Source: JBEOJY01 sp040275305 (lineage in GTDB: Bacteria > Pseudomonadota > Alphaproteobacteria > UBA9219). Taken from it: 30,018 nucleotides of DNA. Within the stretch, counting starts at the first letter, position 1, and every line of letters begins with the position of its first letter. A model generated the notes under the pieces. The model saw only the letters and a program-made list of their open reading frames with translations. It was not told the origin of the DNA and ran no database searches. Below are positions 23,272 to 30,018 of this stretch, one piece after another. The stretch lies in contig JBEOJY010000045.1 of the NCBI GenBank assembly GCA_040275305.1, forward strand, positions 1 through 30,018, written 5' to 3'. A program made the position numbers and the translations under genes.

Positions 23272-23811
23272 TTACGCTTCTCTCCCGCCCTGAATCACGG
23301 TCAAACGCGAGCGAGCTTTCTTACGAGCGTCAGCGGCCGAGATGGCCTGAGCCGTCATCGGAAGGCCGTAGATGCTGGGCAGAGCCTTAAGCTTTTCAAA
23401 CGTCTGCGTCGCCCAGATGTGCGTAGGATTTTGCGCAGGCGTGATGCGCAGCACCGCCATAATCAGATCGAGCGCCGCGCTCTTGTAATCCTCAGCATAG
23501 GGAAGCACATTCTCGAAATTTGCCTGTCCGTATTTGACATCCAGATTATGCAGTTCGGCAGGATCGCGCAGCATCTCGTTCACACGTGCGGAGGCCTTCT
23601 GATAAGCCTCGACGGCGGCGCGATAACGTTCGGCATCGCTGGCGACTTGCTTGGCCGCATTCAAATCGCGCGTCAGGGAAACCTGAAGATTGACGGACAT
23701 CAGCATCGCGCTGACGTTCAAAAGATGGCTTGCCAGTATAAGCGGGTTCACGCACCAAGCCACGTGGTTGATAATTTGATCGCCTTGCTTAAGAGCCTCC
23801 ACATTTTGCAT
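23272..23811 (-). CDS. Hypothetical protein, 179 residues
   Basis: No family is recognised. Residues ~18-45 (HVAWCVNPLILASHLLNVSA) are hydrophobic and may be a membrane-associated helix. The middle (about 50-85) is a charged helix (RYRAAVEAYQKASARV). The C terminus is basic (ARKKARSRLTVIQGG). AGGA lies 8 nt before the ATG, so the start is well supported. Upstream, towards ispDF, is an AT-rich divergent promoter region. Its operon relation to the gene at 22608 is uncertain. Confidence 0.68.
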   Translation of the reverse strand: MQNVEALKQGDQIINHVAWCVNPLILASHLLNVSAMLMSVNLQVSLTRDLNAAKQVASDAERYRAAVEAYQKASARVNEMLRDPAELHNLDVKYGQANFENVLPYAEDYKSAALDLIMAVLRITPAQNPTHIWATQTFEKLKALPSIYGLPMTAQAISAADARKKARSRLTVIQGGREA

Positions 23812-23968
23812 GTCTAAAATCCTAAAAATTAAATTTGGTTAATAAAAACATCGTTTATTCTTATTTAATCATATCATAATTCTTTGGGTAACGGAAACCT
23901 TGCATTCTTTTTTGCCTTATGTAGGTTCTTGATAGTTAACATCATTCAAAAACCGGGCCAGAAAAACG

Positions 23969-25153
23969 ATGTCGACTTGCGCAGTGCTTATCGTCGCCGC
24001 CGGATCGGGCGAGCGCTTTGGTGGAGCGATTCCAAAGCAATATCAGGATCTTGCTGGAGCGCCCATCCTGCGCCGCAGCGTGCTGGCTTTCCGCGACCAC
24101 CCCTTGATCGACCGCGTTCTGGTCGTGCTGAACCCCGCCCATCGCGGCCATTATGACAAGGCCGTTGGCGATCTTAACCTTGTCGAACCCGTCGCGGGGG
24201 GCGCTTCAAGACAGGATTCCGTCCGTCTGGGGCTGGAAGCGCTGGCGCAAGGGCAGGGGAGCGACAACGCGGCGAAGCCTGACTTCGTCATGATCCATGA
24301 TGCGGCAAGGCCGCTGATCGACGCGGCCACCATCACGGAAGTCCACAAAAAGCTTGTGGATGGAGCAAAAGGAGCTATCGCGGCCAAGCCTCTGGTCGAT
24401 ACGCTGAAGCGCGGCGCAGGAAATGGCGTCATCGAAATCACCATCGACCGCAAGGCGTTGTGGCAGGCCCATACCCCGCAGGGCTTCCGCTTCGGCGATA
24501 TCCTCGCCGCCCACCGCGCCGCCATTGGCGCGCAGTTAACCGACGACGCCGCCGTGGCCGAGCAGGCGGGCATTCCCGTATTCCTTGTTCCTTCCAATGC
24601 GGACAATATGAAAATCACCAACCCCGACGACCTCAACCGCGCCACGCGCCTTCTGGGCCAAAGCTTCGACGATATCCGCACCGGGATGGGCTTCGACGTG
24701 CATCGCCTCATCGACGGCGAGGGCGTGATCGTCTGCGGCCTTACCATACCCTATAACCGCAAACTAGAGGGCCATTCCGACGCCGATGTCGGCCTGCATG
24801 CGTTGGTGGACGCGCTGCTCGGAGCCATGAGCGCCGGAGATATCGGCCAGCACTTCCCCCCCTCCGATCCCCAGTGGAGAGGCAAAGACAGCGGCCATTT
24901 CGTGCGCCATGCCGTAAGGATGGTCAGCGAGCGCGGAGGCATCATCTCCCACGTCGATATCACCATCATCTGCGAGCGCCCCAAAATGGGCCCACATCGC
25001 GCCGCCATGATCGCGCGTGTCGCCGAGCTGCTTGAAATCTCGCCGGACCGCGTGAGCGTCAAAGCCACGACGACGGAACGATTAGGCTTCACAGGCCGCG
25101 AAGAAGGCATCGCCGCCCAAGCGATTGCCACCCTCCGATTCCCGACGAGGTAG
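23969..25153 (+). CDS. ispDF: Bifunctional MEP-pathway enzyme IspDF
   Basis: It catalyses two steps of isoprenoid synthesis by the MEP pathway: cytidylylation of MEP (IspD) and formation of the cyclic diphosphate MEcPP (IspF). In the 394-residue protein the IspD part (about 1-228) has IVAAGSGERFG and IPKQYQDLAG for CTP binding, and MIHDAARPLI. The IspF part (from ~235) has GMGFDVHRL with metal ligands, LEGHSDADVGLHALVDALLG, GDIGQHFPPSD and KATTTERLGFTGREEGIA. Fusion of the two is common in alphaproteobacteria. The Shine-Dalgarno is weak. It is monocistronic here, with a long repeat-bearing gap after it. Confidence 0.96.
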   Translation: MSTCAVLIVAAGSGERFGGAIPKQYQDLAGAPILRRSVLAFRDHPLIDRVLVVLNPAHRGHYDKAVGDLNLVEPVAGGASRQDSVRLGLEALAQGQGSDNAAKPDFVMIHDAARPLIDAATITEVHKKLVDGAKGAIAAKPLVDTLKRGAGNGVIEITIDRKALWQAHTPQGFRFGDILAAHRAAIGAQLTDDAAVAEQAGIPVFLVPSNADNMKITNPDDLNRATRLLGQSFDDIRTGMGFDVHRLIDGEGVIVCGLTIPYNRKLEGHSDADVGLHALVDALLGAMSAGDIGQHFPPSDPQWRGKDSGHFVRHAVRMVSERGGIISHVDITIICERPKMGPHRAAMIARVAELLEISPDRVSVKATTTERLGFTGREEGIAAQAIATLRFPTR

Positions 25154-25162
25154 TGGACTATA

Positions 25163-25345
25163 AAAGTTGGCGAGTCATTTCCAGAAGACAGGCGCGACTC
25201 CCTCGCCCCCGTGAGGGGGCGAGGGTTGGGGTGAGGGGGCGAGTCTATCGCTTGAATCCAGACTCCACCCTCACCCCAACCCCCTCCCCCTCTCAAGGAG
25301 GGCAGGGGCTTTGCGCTACGCCCGCCGAGATGTTATTCCAACTCT
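25163..25345 (+). repeat. Dispersed repeat with GC-rich palindromes and AGTTGG/CCAACT ends
   Basis: Positions 25185-25275 match the reverse complement of 1-88. The element can be extended to AAAGTTGGC at 25163 and CCAACTCTTCAAG near 25336, whose AGTTGG/CCAACT ends are inverted. Internal hairpins include CCCTCGCCCCCGTGAGGGGG and GGGTTGGGGTGAGGG with CCCTCACCCCAACCC. A related CCAACTCTTGAAGTG also occurs at 108-122 and 20228-20242. This suggests a MITE-like family. Confidence 0.6.
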
Positions 25346-25527
25346 TCAAGCGCGATGGATATATTATGTCACTTGCCGCAGCTCGCAGATAGATGCCGGA
25401 TCAAGTCCAGCATGACGCGGAGAGGGCGGTCATAAAAAATGACAGTTTACGCATTGGCCGATTGAAGCCGCGATACCATGCTTATATCGCCTGTCGACCT
25501 TTCCGAAAAGTTGCCGCCTTCTTCATC

Positions 25528-25742
25528 TTGTCCCTGCCTTTCCGTTTCCCTCTAACATCTGATCCTTGATGACTTCCTGCTTTAGAGTGGGGCCCCGCTC
25601 CCTTCGCGCTTCCGGGCCAATCCCGGAGGCGCGGGTTGCGCCTTCTGTGATTGAGGTTTCCGGTTTTTCTCCCGCTTACCGCGCGGACCACGGGACCTTC
25701 TTCCTCTACCACGCTTCCCCCTCCACAGGAGAAGTGGGACAA
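25528..25742 (-). ncRNA. Candidate structured RNA, family not recognised
   Basis: On the minus strand TTGTCCC (25742-25736) and GGGACAA (25534-25528) would close a 215-nt domain. Inside are a hairpin CTTCTCC / GGGGAAG, a stem AGGTCCCG against CGGGA and ACCT, and a strong hairpin CGCGC-CT-CCGGG-ATTGG-CCCGG-AA-GCGCG. A promoter-like TTGACG (25772-25767) and GATAAG (25750-25745), 16 bp apart, would start transcription close to the 5' arm. The alternative, an 86-codon frame from a TTG, has no Shine-Dalgarno and an unlikely composition. I found no signature for RNase P, SRP or 6S RNA. Confidence 0.4.
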
Positions 25743-25744
25743 TC

Positions 25745-25772
25745 CTTATCACAAGGGAAATATCTACGTCAA
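25745..25772 (-). promoter_or_regulatory. Putative sigma70-type promoter for the candidate RNA
   Basis: The -35 TTGACG matches the consensus at five of six positions and the -10 GATAAG at four of six, with 16-bp spacing. It lies in the 58 bp between the mazG stop and the candidate RNA. Confidence 0.4.
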
Positions 25773-25800
25773 GCGCAATTGTGGGAAAAATAAAATTATT

Positions 25801-26622
25801 TTATGATTTGTCCTTCTCCTTCGTTTTCGCCTCGTTCCACAGCGACTCCATCGCGTCGAGCGGGGCTTTTTCTCCCGACTTCAGCAGGCCTTGTTCCTGC
25901 ATCCGCGATTCCAAATAGCGGAATCGGCGCTCGAACTTGGCGTTCGCGTGACGCATACAGGTTTCGGGATCAAGCTCCAGATGCCGCGCCAGATTGGCAA
26001 GCACGAAATAAACGTCGCCCAGCTCGTCCGCGAGCGCGGCAGGATCGGGGCAGGGGGCTTTCCGCATCTCCGCCTTAAGCTCCTCCACTTCTTCATCCAG
26101 TTTATCCAGCACCTTCAACGGGTCGTTCCAGTCGAAACCTATGCGTGATGCGCGTTTCTGGAGCTTGACGGCGCGGGTGGAGCCGGGCAGGGCAGGGCTA
26201 ACCCCATCCAACACGCTATGGTTGTGTCCCTTGTCCTTGGCTAGTCTTTCGCGTTTGGCCGCCTTGTCAGCCTCCCAGTTGACGACAACCGCATGCGCGG
26301 TCTTGGCCTCGCGGTCGCCGAATACGTGGGGATGTCGCTCGATCATCTTGTCCGCGACGTGGTTCGCGATGGCTTCAAAGTCAAAAAGCCCTTGTTCGCG
26401 GGCGAGCTGGGCATAGAAAACGATTTGAAACAGCAAATCCCCAAGCTCGTCCTTCATCGCCGCCGGGTCGCCACTTTCAATCGCTTCAACAGTCTCATAG
26501 GCCTCTTCAAGCGTGCAGGAGGTCAGGGACTTGAAGTCCTGCTCCAGATCCCATGGACACCCCTTATGCGGGTCGCGCAGACGCGTCATAACCGAAAGTA
26601 ATCGCTCAAGCGTAGCGCTCAT
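25801..26622 (-). CDS. mazG: Nucleoside triphosphate pyrophosphohydrolase MazG
   Basis: MazG hydrolyses (d)NTPs to monophosphates and cleans the pool of abnormal nucleotides. The 273-residue protein holds two MazG domains. The first (about 15-115) contains RLRDPHKGCPWDLEQDF, the metal-binding LEEAYETVEAIE and DELGDLLFQIVFYAQLA. The second (about 160-250) contains KLDEEVEELKAEM and ADELGDVYFVLANLARHL. The FDW.D element before it (GFDWNDPLKVL) is family-typical. GGGAG lies 6 nt before the ATG. It stands alone, convergent with ispDF. Confidence 0.95.
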   Translation of the reverse strand: MSATLERLLSVMTRLRDPHKGCPWDLEQDFKSLTSCTLEEAYETVEAIESGDPAAMKDELGDLLFQIVFYAQLAREQGLFDFEAIANHVADKMIERHPHVFGDREAKTAHAVVVNWEADKAAKRERLAKDKGHNHSVLDGVSPALPGSTRAVKLQKRASRIGFDWNDPLKVLDKLDEEVEELKAEMRKAPCPDPAALADELGDVYFVLANLARHLELDPETCMRHANAKFERRFRYLESRMQEQGLLKSGEKAPLDAMESLWNEAKTKEKDKS

Positions 26623-27011
26623 CTAAAGCTCCCTTTAAGTTGCGCGCGCACAAAGTCAGAATGAAAGAACCCGTATCCATATCTACTCTGCTCGCCGCGC
26701 AGGCAGAACATTTGTATGCATATAGTCCTGATTATTCATGTGGCCAAGCGCAAGAAAAAATCTAACACAACCAAAGTCGCATAAGATATATTATGTCAAA
26801 TAACTAACCAGACAAACAGCTGACATACGGTTGTAACGTTCTGGGACTTCTGCAATCGCTGCGTCCCGCGCAACACTCGCAACACTATGGCTACAGCGGA
26901 GCCACGCCAACACGATTGCCAGCTCCTCGCAACGCCGCCATACTCTGCCCACCACTTCCGCCGCTCCTCCGCCATCGCCCTGTTACCTAGAGTTCTCGTG
27001 AAGGCCCACAG
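26623..27011. other. 389-bp divergent intergenic region, no gene recognised
   Basis: It separates mazG (minus) from the glycosylase-family gene (plus) and should contain both promoters. The first half is AT-rich, with GATATATTATGTCA at about 26783, a string that also occurs near 25355. I see no convincing palindrome or -35/-10 pair. A 34-codon frame at about 26661 and a longer minus-strand frame (26796-27290) that runs antisense into the next gene both look like chance. Confidence 0.6.
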
Positions 27012-27614
27012 ATGACTGAATGCCTCGCCTCGCTCCCGCAAGTGCCCTACGACTATCCAGCCGACCGCAAGAACTGGAGCGGCATCGCCCTTGTCGGCGA
27101 AGCGCCCGGCGCTGACGAAGTGCGCCAAGGCCGCCCATTCTGTGGACGTTCCGGCCAGCTGCTCAACGCGATTCTCGCCCGCGCTGGCCTTGATCGTCCC
27201 CAATGCCTCGTCGCCAACGTCTTTCGCTATCAGCCGCCCGGCAATAAGGTTGGCCTGTTTTTCCTCTCGCGCCGCGCCGCGCAGACGCAAGGAATATCGC
27301 TAGCCGACAAATTCGGCGCCTTCGCGGGAAGCTGGTGCCGCGCCGACTATGCGCCAGAAATTGACCATCTGGCCGCGTCTTTGGCCGAGCTCAAGCCTTC
27401 CATCATCGTCGCGCTAGGCCGCACGCCGCTCTGGGCGCTCACGGGCGAAAACGGGTTGCTGGATAAAGTCGGAAAATCCCTGCCCTGCCGCTTGTTAACC
27501 GGATGTTCAGTCATTCCAACCTATCATCCAAGCTTCATCCTTCGCGGCAATTGGGGACTTCAGGAAAACTGGCGCGCGCACCTTGAAATGGCGCGCCGAA
27601 TGGGAAGAAGTTGA
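27012..27614 (+). CDS. Uracil-DNA glycosylase-superfamily protein
   Basis: It belongs to the uracil-DNA glycosylase superfamily, related to family 4 enzymes and the phage SPO1 polymerase-associated domain, and probably removes uracil or a related base from DNA. The 200-residue protein has GEAPGADEVRQGRPF followed by CGRSGQLL (motif 1 region), LVANVFRYQPPGNK, SIIVALGRTPLWALTG and YHPSFILRG (motif 2 with its His). Family 4 enzymes normally have an N-terminal CxxC pair for a 4Fe-4S cluster; here the N terminus has only one Cys and no CxxC, so the cluster is probably absent. GAAGG lies about 9 nt before the ATG. It is monocistronic, followed by a repeat. Confidence 0.85.
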   Translation: MTECLASLPQVPYDYPADRKNWSGIALVGEAPGADEVRQGRPFCGRSGQLLNAILARAGLDRPQCLVANVFRYQPPGNKVGLFFLSRRAAQTQGISLADKFGAFAGSWCRADYAPEIDHLAASLAELKPSIIVALGRTPLWALTGENGLLDKVGKSLPCRLLTGCSVIPTYHPSFILRGNWGLQENWRAHLEMARRMGRS

Positions 27615-27931
27615 GCCTTAAACAGACGCGGTTACCGTGACGCCGAAGCTATTCTCAGAAGGAATAGAGACAAAAGCAGCAACAAGCGCCGTCAATCGCG
27701 AGGGACTATCCGCAAGGATAGTCATTGCGAGCCCCCTCTTGGGGGCGACCTGTCCGCCATAGTTGCGTAGCAACGACGGCGGAAGCAATCCAGAATCCCA
27801 CAGCGACACCCCCACCGAATCTGGCACCGAATCTGGCACCGAATCTGGATCGCCACGTCGCCTGCGGCTCCTCACGATGACATCCTTTTCCACAAACGTC
27901 GTTCTCGTTGTCCCTATTTGTGTAGGAGGGG
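27615..27931. other. Intergenic region between convergent genes, mostly one repeat
   Basis: This 317-bp gap is largely filled by the repeat at 27691-27881, including a 12-bp triplication. The flanks show nothing else I can name. The repeat may terminate both convergent transcripts. Confidence 0.7.
27691..27881. repeat. GTCATTGCGAGGAGC-family repeat with internal 12-bp triplication
   Basis: The core from GTCATTGCGAGCCCCCTC to CAATCCAGAATCC is nearly identical to that in 18804-18969, with the mini-palindrome GTTGCGTAGCAAC. Between the two halves CACCGAATCTGG is repeated three times in tandem (27813-27848), so CTGG appears three times where other copies have it once. The right end reads GGCTCCTCACGATGAC. 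Confidence 0.85.
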
Positions 27932-28288
27932 TTACGTGGTTTCCGTGACGCGCGAATGGTTGGCATCTTCCGCGATGGCCAGAAGATACGAAAGCTCTTC
28001 CGCCGTGCGCCAGCGGTCATACAGCACTTCCGTCGTCTCGTCGCGCATCGTGCAGGCGCCGAGATTCATTGTCGCGCGGTCAAGTCTGCGCTGATATTCG
28101 CGATGCGCTTCTTCCGCTCTCAAAACGAGGTATGGGGAAAGTTCTTCCAGACGAAGATGGCTGAACTCAGAGGAACCAAGCTCCTGTTGAACGCGCTTGG
28201 CTACATGCTCGCCATAGCGCCGAACAAGCTCGTCAAACACCATAATGGCCTGCCTTTCGTTGCGAATATGGCGTAATTCCATACGCAT
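27932..28288 (-). CDS. Hypothetical protein, 118 residues
   Basis: No family is recognised. The protein is helical and charged, with ELVRRYGEHVAKRVQQELG near the N terminus and EEAHREYQRRLDRATMNLG in the middle. No signal peptide or membrane segment is seen. An alternative start lies two codons downstream. It begins 3 bp after the stop of the small gene at 28292-28504, so the two form an operon and may act together. No homology-based role can be offered. Confidence 0.68.
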   Translation of the reverse strand: MRMELRHIRNERQAIMVFDELVRRYGEHVAKRVQQELGSSEFSHLRLEELSPYLVLRAEEAHREYQRRLDRATMNLGACTMRDETTEVLYDRWRTAEELSYLLAIAEDANHSRVTETT

Positions 28289-28291
28289 AAA

Positions 28292-28504
28292 TCAATGCCT
28301 TGTTTGGGGACGTACGTTTTCGCTCATAAGCTTCATTACATTTTCCAAACGCATCTCCGGAGACAAGCGTGAAACGCGTGATTCAACAACGCCTTCGAAT
28401 TGTTCCAACGTCTTCACGATCGCGACCGCCGCGTCATACCCATAACGCATCTCAAGATCGCTAAAATTCATCTGTGCCTGAGACATTGTCGCCGTAGTGC
28501 TCAT
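28292..28504 (-). CDS. Small hypothetical protein, 70 residues
   Basis: No family is recognised. The chosen ATG at 28504 has GGGAG 5 nt upstream, which is much better than the longer frame from 28543. The sequence starts MSTTATMSQAQMNFSDLEMR and continues as probable helix (AAVAIVKTLEQFEGVVESR). It is soluble and close to neutral. It is the first gene of a two-gene operon with the 118-residue protein, with only 3 bp between them. This tight pairing of two small helical proteins could suit a partner complex, but toxin-antitoxin features are not evident. Confidence 0.65.
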   Translation of the reverse strand: MSTTATMSQAQMNFSDLEMRYGYDAAVAIVKTLEQFEGVVESRVSRLSPEMRLENVMKLMSENVRPQTRH

Positions 28505-28581
28505 CTTTACTCCCTGCCGATCAGTACTAACATAAAAAGACAATAAGTTACCAAATAAAGCTATTTCAAGGTTAATCTGCT

Positions 28582-28657
28582 GGCGAAATACTTGCGGGTA
28601 CGAAAACCATGGCTAAGTGATAATAATACCCAAATCGCCTACGCAAGTATTGTCGCC
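28582..28657. promoter_or_regulatory. Inverted repeat upstream of the lipoprotein gene
   Basis: GGCGAAATACTTGCG (28582-28596) and CGCAAGTATTGTCGCC (28642-28657) are inverted, differing by one inserted base, and separated by 45 bp. They lie between the divergent small-protein operon and the lipoprotein gene. They could be two operator half-sites or a stem-loop in the leader. Confidence 0.4.
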
Positions 28658-28727
28658 CGTATGGAGGATAGTGTAGTATTCATCCTGCGGAACTAGTTGT
28701 TAAAAACACAAAATTTGGAGCTTCCAC

Positions 28728-29051
28728 ATGAAGTCGCTGAAACCATTGTTCGGAAAAACTGCTAAAGGCCTGCTGTTAGCGGGTGTGGTCGGCGCTACCG
28801 CAGCCGGGTGCGCAAACACACGCGAAAACGTGCGCAACGCAGATGGCGGCACAGCTGAGAAAACATGTGAAGGGTGGGCCTGCGCCATGACAAGGCCCGC
28901 TGGCGCTGCGTACAGTGGCGGCGCGGGGTCGGGAAGCGACCCAGTGCGCGTTTATATCAATCTGCAAAATGGCAAGACGAGATTTATTGATGGCCCAGCT
29001 GGCTTGCCCGGCCAGCAACGGCGCAGAGTTGATATCAAATTGGAGCCGTAA
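28728..29051 (+). CDS. Small putative lipoprotein, 107 residues
   Basis: The N terminus has two Lys, a hydrophobic core LLLAGVVGATAAG and C28, a reasonable though not ideal lipobox (AAGC). The mature part is small and polar, with two further Cys (C48 and C53 region: EKTCEGWACAM), a Gly/Ser-rich stretch and the C-terminal VRVYINLQNGKTRFIDGPAG. Export to the periplasm with lipid anchoring is likely; the function is unknown. GGAG lies 8 nt before the ATG. It is monocistronic, just upstream of the rRNA operon promoter. Confidence 0.75.
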   Translation: MKSLKPLFGKTAKGLLLAGVVGATAAGCANTRENVRNADGGTAEKTCEGWACAMTRPAGAAYSGGAGSGSDPVRVYINLQNGKTRFIDGPAGLPGQQRRRVDIKLEP

Positions 29052-29158
29052 CCCGTCGCTTGCGTCACTGCTTTCCTGTTGCAAAGGATAAACTAATCCC
29101 CATATCTATATGCAAAAGATAGGTTTTTTAGGGGGTCAAATTTTTTTTAAAAAACCTC

Positions 29159-29187
29159 TAGACAAGCCGGGGCAACTTGAGTACTTT
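29159..29187 (+). promoter_or_regulatory. rRNA operon promoter
   Basis: The -35 TAGACA (29159-29164) and the -10 TACTTT (29182-29187) are 17 bp apart. An A/T-rich tract with T8 and A6 runs lies immediately upstream, as expected for an UP element. A second promoter further down is possible, but I could not fix one. Confidence 0.6.
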
Positions 29188-29486
29188 GTCCTCACCGACG
29201 ACGAGCCGTTGTCGGGAGCTATCACAAAAACATAGCGACAAACCATCCTTCGAAGGCTAGGCCGGAAGGTTAAGCCAAAGAAGGTTAGTCTGTCTCTGTT
29301 TCGTTTTTTTGTGATGACGCTGGATGATAATCCGGTGAATATCTTGGACATTGTAAACCTAGATGAGAAGGGATGCGCAGACGGCGCTCCGCGATGGTCG
29401 GACTGACATGCTTGCATGTTGGAAAGATGGTCGGTGGTATCCACTATATCGGTCGTTGTTACGCATCCTTAAGTCGACAAGTTCGA

Positions 29487-29677
29487 CGTGTCCCTGCCCT
29501 CACGGGATTGGGACACGGGATTGTTTTGTTGGTAACAAAACAATCGCGCGTCTTCTGATGAAAGTCAGAAGGTGTTGAGTATGAGAACCCTCGATAAGAG
29601 GTCTTGCGTACAACAAGACCAAGTTGGTTTTGGATTGTTGATGAGCAATCAGAAGACAATCCAGCAAAAAGAACCAA
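29487..29677 (+). other. Array of leader hairpins upstream of 16S rRNA
   Basis: Stems in order: GTGTCCC/GGGACAC (29488-29516); GATTGTTTTGTT/AACAAAACAATC with a 3-nt loop (29519-29545, 12 bp); CTTCTGA/TCAGAAG (29552-29571); GGTCTTG/CAAGACC (29600-29620); and a compound stem TTGGTT/AACCAA enclosing GGATTGT/ACAATCC and TGAT/ATCA (29624-29677). They are likely processing or antitermination structures of the pre-rRNA. Confidence 0.65.
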
Positions 29678-29681
29678 AGTC

Positions 29682-30018
<337 letters not shown>

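Larger units (their letters stand above)
25154..25800. other. 647-bp gap between convergent ispDF and mazG
   Basis: The left part (about 25163-25345) is a dispersed repeat related to the left edge of the window. The middle has GTCATAAAAAATGAC (a small hairpin near 25430) and GCGATA/TATCGC arms at 25470-25490. The right part (25528-25742) looks like a structured RNA on the minus strand, with its own promoter before the mazG stop codon. No protein-coding frame here looks real. Confidence 0.65.
29052..29681 (+). other. rRNA promoter and leader region
   Basis: This 630-bp gap has no protein gene. An A/T-rich block (about 29120-29157) precedes the rrn promoter. The transcribed leader ends with a string of at least five hairpins (29488-29677) before 16S rRNA. 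Antitermination boxA was not found with confidence. Confidence 0.75.

Noticed and set aside
25482..25742. 86-codon minus-strand frame from a TTG
   Set aside because: No ribosome binding site, atypical composition, and the DNA folds as RNA; treated as a candidate structured RNA instead.
25528..25742. Identification of the candidate RNA as RNase P, SRP or 6S RNA
   Set aside because: The conserved motifs of RNase P and SRP RNA were not found, and a branched fold does not suit the rod shape of 6S RNA.
26796..27290. 164-codon minus-strand frame
   Set aside because: It runs antisense into the glycosylase-family gene and has a composition typical of a shadow frame.
3171..27881. The repeated palindromes as a CRISPR array
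   Set aside because: Copies are kilobases apart, palindromic and without regular spacers or cas genes.
27932..28504. Toxin-antitoxin pair
   Set aside because: The gene sizes and spacing would allow it, but neither protein shows a toxin or DNA-binding antitoxin motif.
29052..29160. tRNA genes in the window
   Set aside because: No T-loop signature (GGTTCGAATCC type) outside the tmRNA was found.

Overview
This window comes from an alphaproteobacterium of moderately high GC. Four independent signs agree: the 16S rRNA 5' end at the right edge, a circularly permuted two-piece tmRNA gene, an SspB-type ClpXP adaptor with the alphaproteobacterial C-terminal tail, and a fused ispDF gene. I cannot name the genus. 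The order could be Rhodospirillales-like, but that is a guess.

Layout from left to right. Positions 1-2889 hold a minus-strand run: a PrmC/HemK-like methyltransferase, then the flagellar stator genes motA and motB (overlapping by 4 nt). Positions 3502-11775 hold a complete histidine pathway on the plus strand: hisG, hisD, a hisC-hisB fusion, hisH, hisA, hisF, a hisIE fusion and an IMP-family histidinol phosphatase (hisN). The island is interrupted by palindromic intergenic repeats. Positions 12044-18636 hold a large DotA/TraY-family type IVB secretion protein, flanked on both sides by unrecognised minus-strand proteins with hydrophobic or coiled-coil regions. Positions 19080-20090 hold sspB directly downstream of a permuted ssrA gene, so the tag-encoding RNA sits beside the adaptor that delivers tagged proteins to ClpXP. 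Then come a hypothetical gene, rbfA-truB (translationally coupled), two unrecognised minus-strand genes, ispDF, a candidate structured RNA, mazG, a uracil-DNA glycosylase-family gene, a two-gene operon of small unknown proteins, a small lipoprotein, and finally an rRNA promoter, a hairpin-rich leader and the first ~337 nt of 16S rRNA.

The intergenic DNA is unusually rich in dispersed palindromes of at least three families: GTCATTGCGAGGAGC-type, CCCTCCCC-GTG-GGGGAGGG-type, and GTCATGCC-(GC-rich)-GGCATGAC-type. Several are nested to form giant hairpins. A ~110 bp element at the left edge recurs in inverted orientation 25 kb away. The most interesting items are the HisC-HisB fusion with a degraded NPTG motif, the DotA homologue with its unknown neighbours, the ssrA-sspB pairing with a 5-nt spacer in the permuted tmRNA, and a candidate unannotated RNA at 25528-25742.
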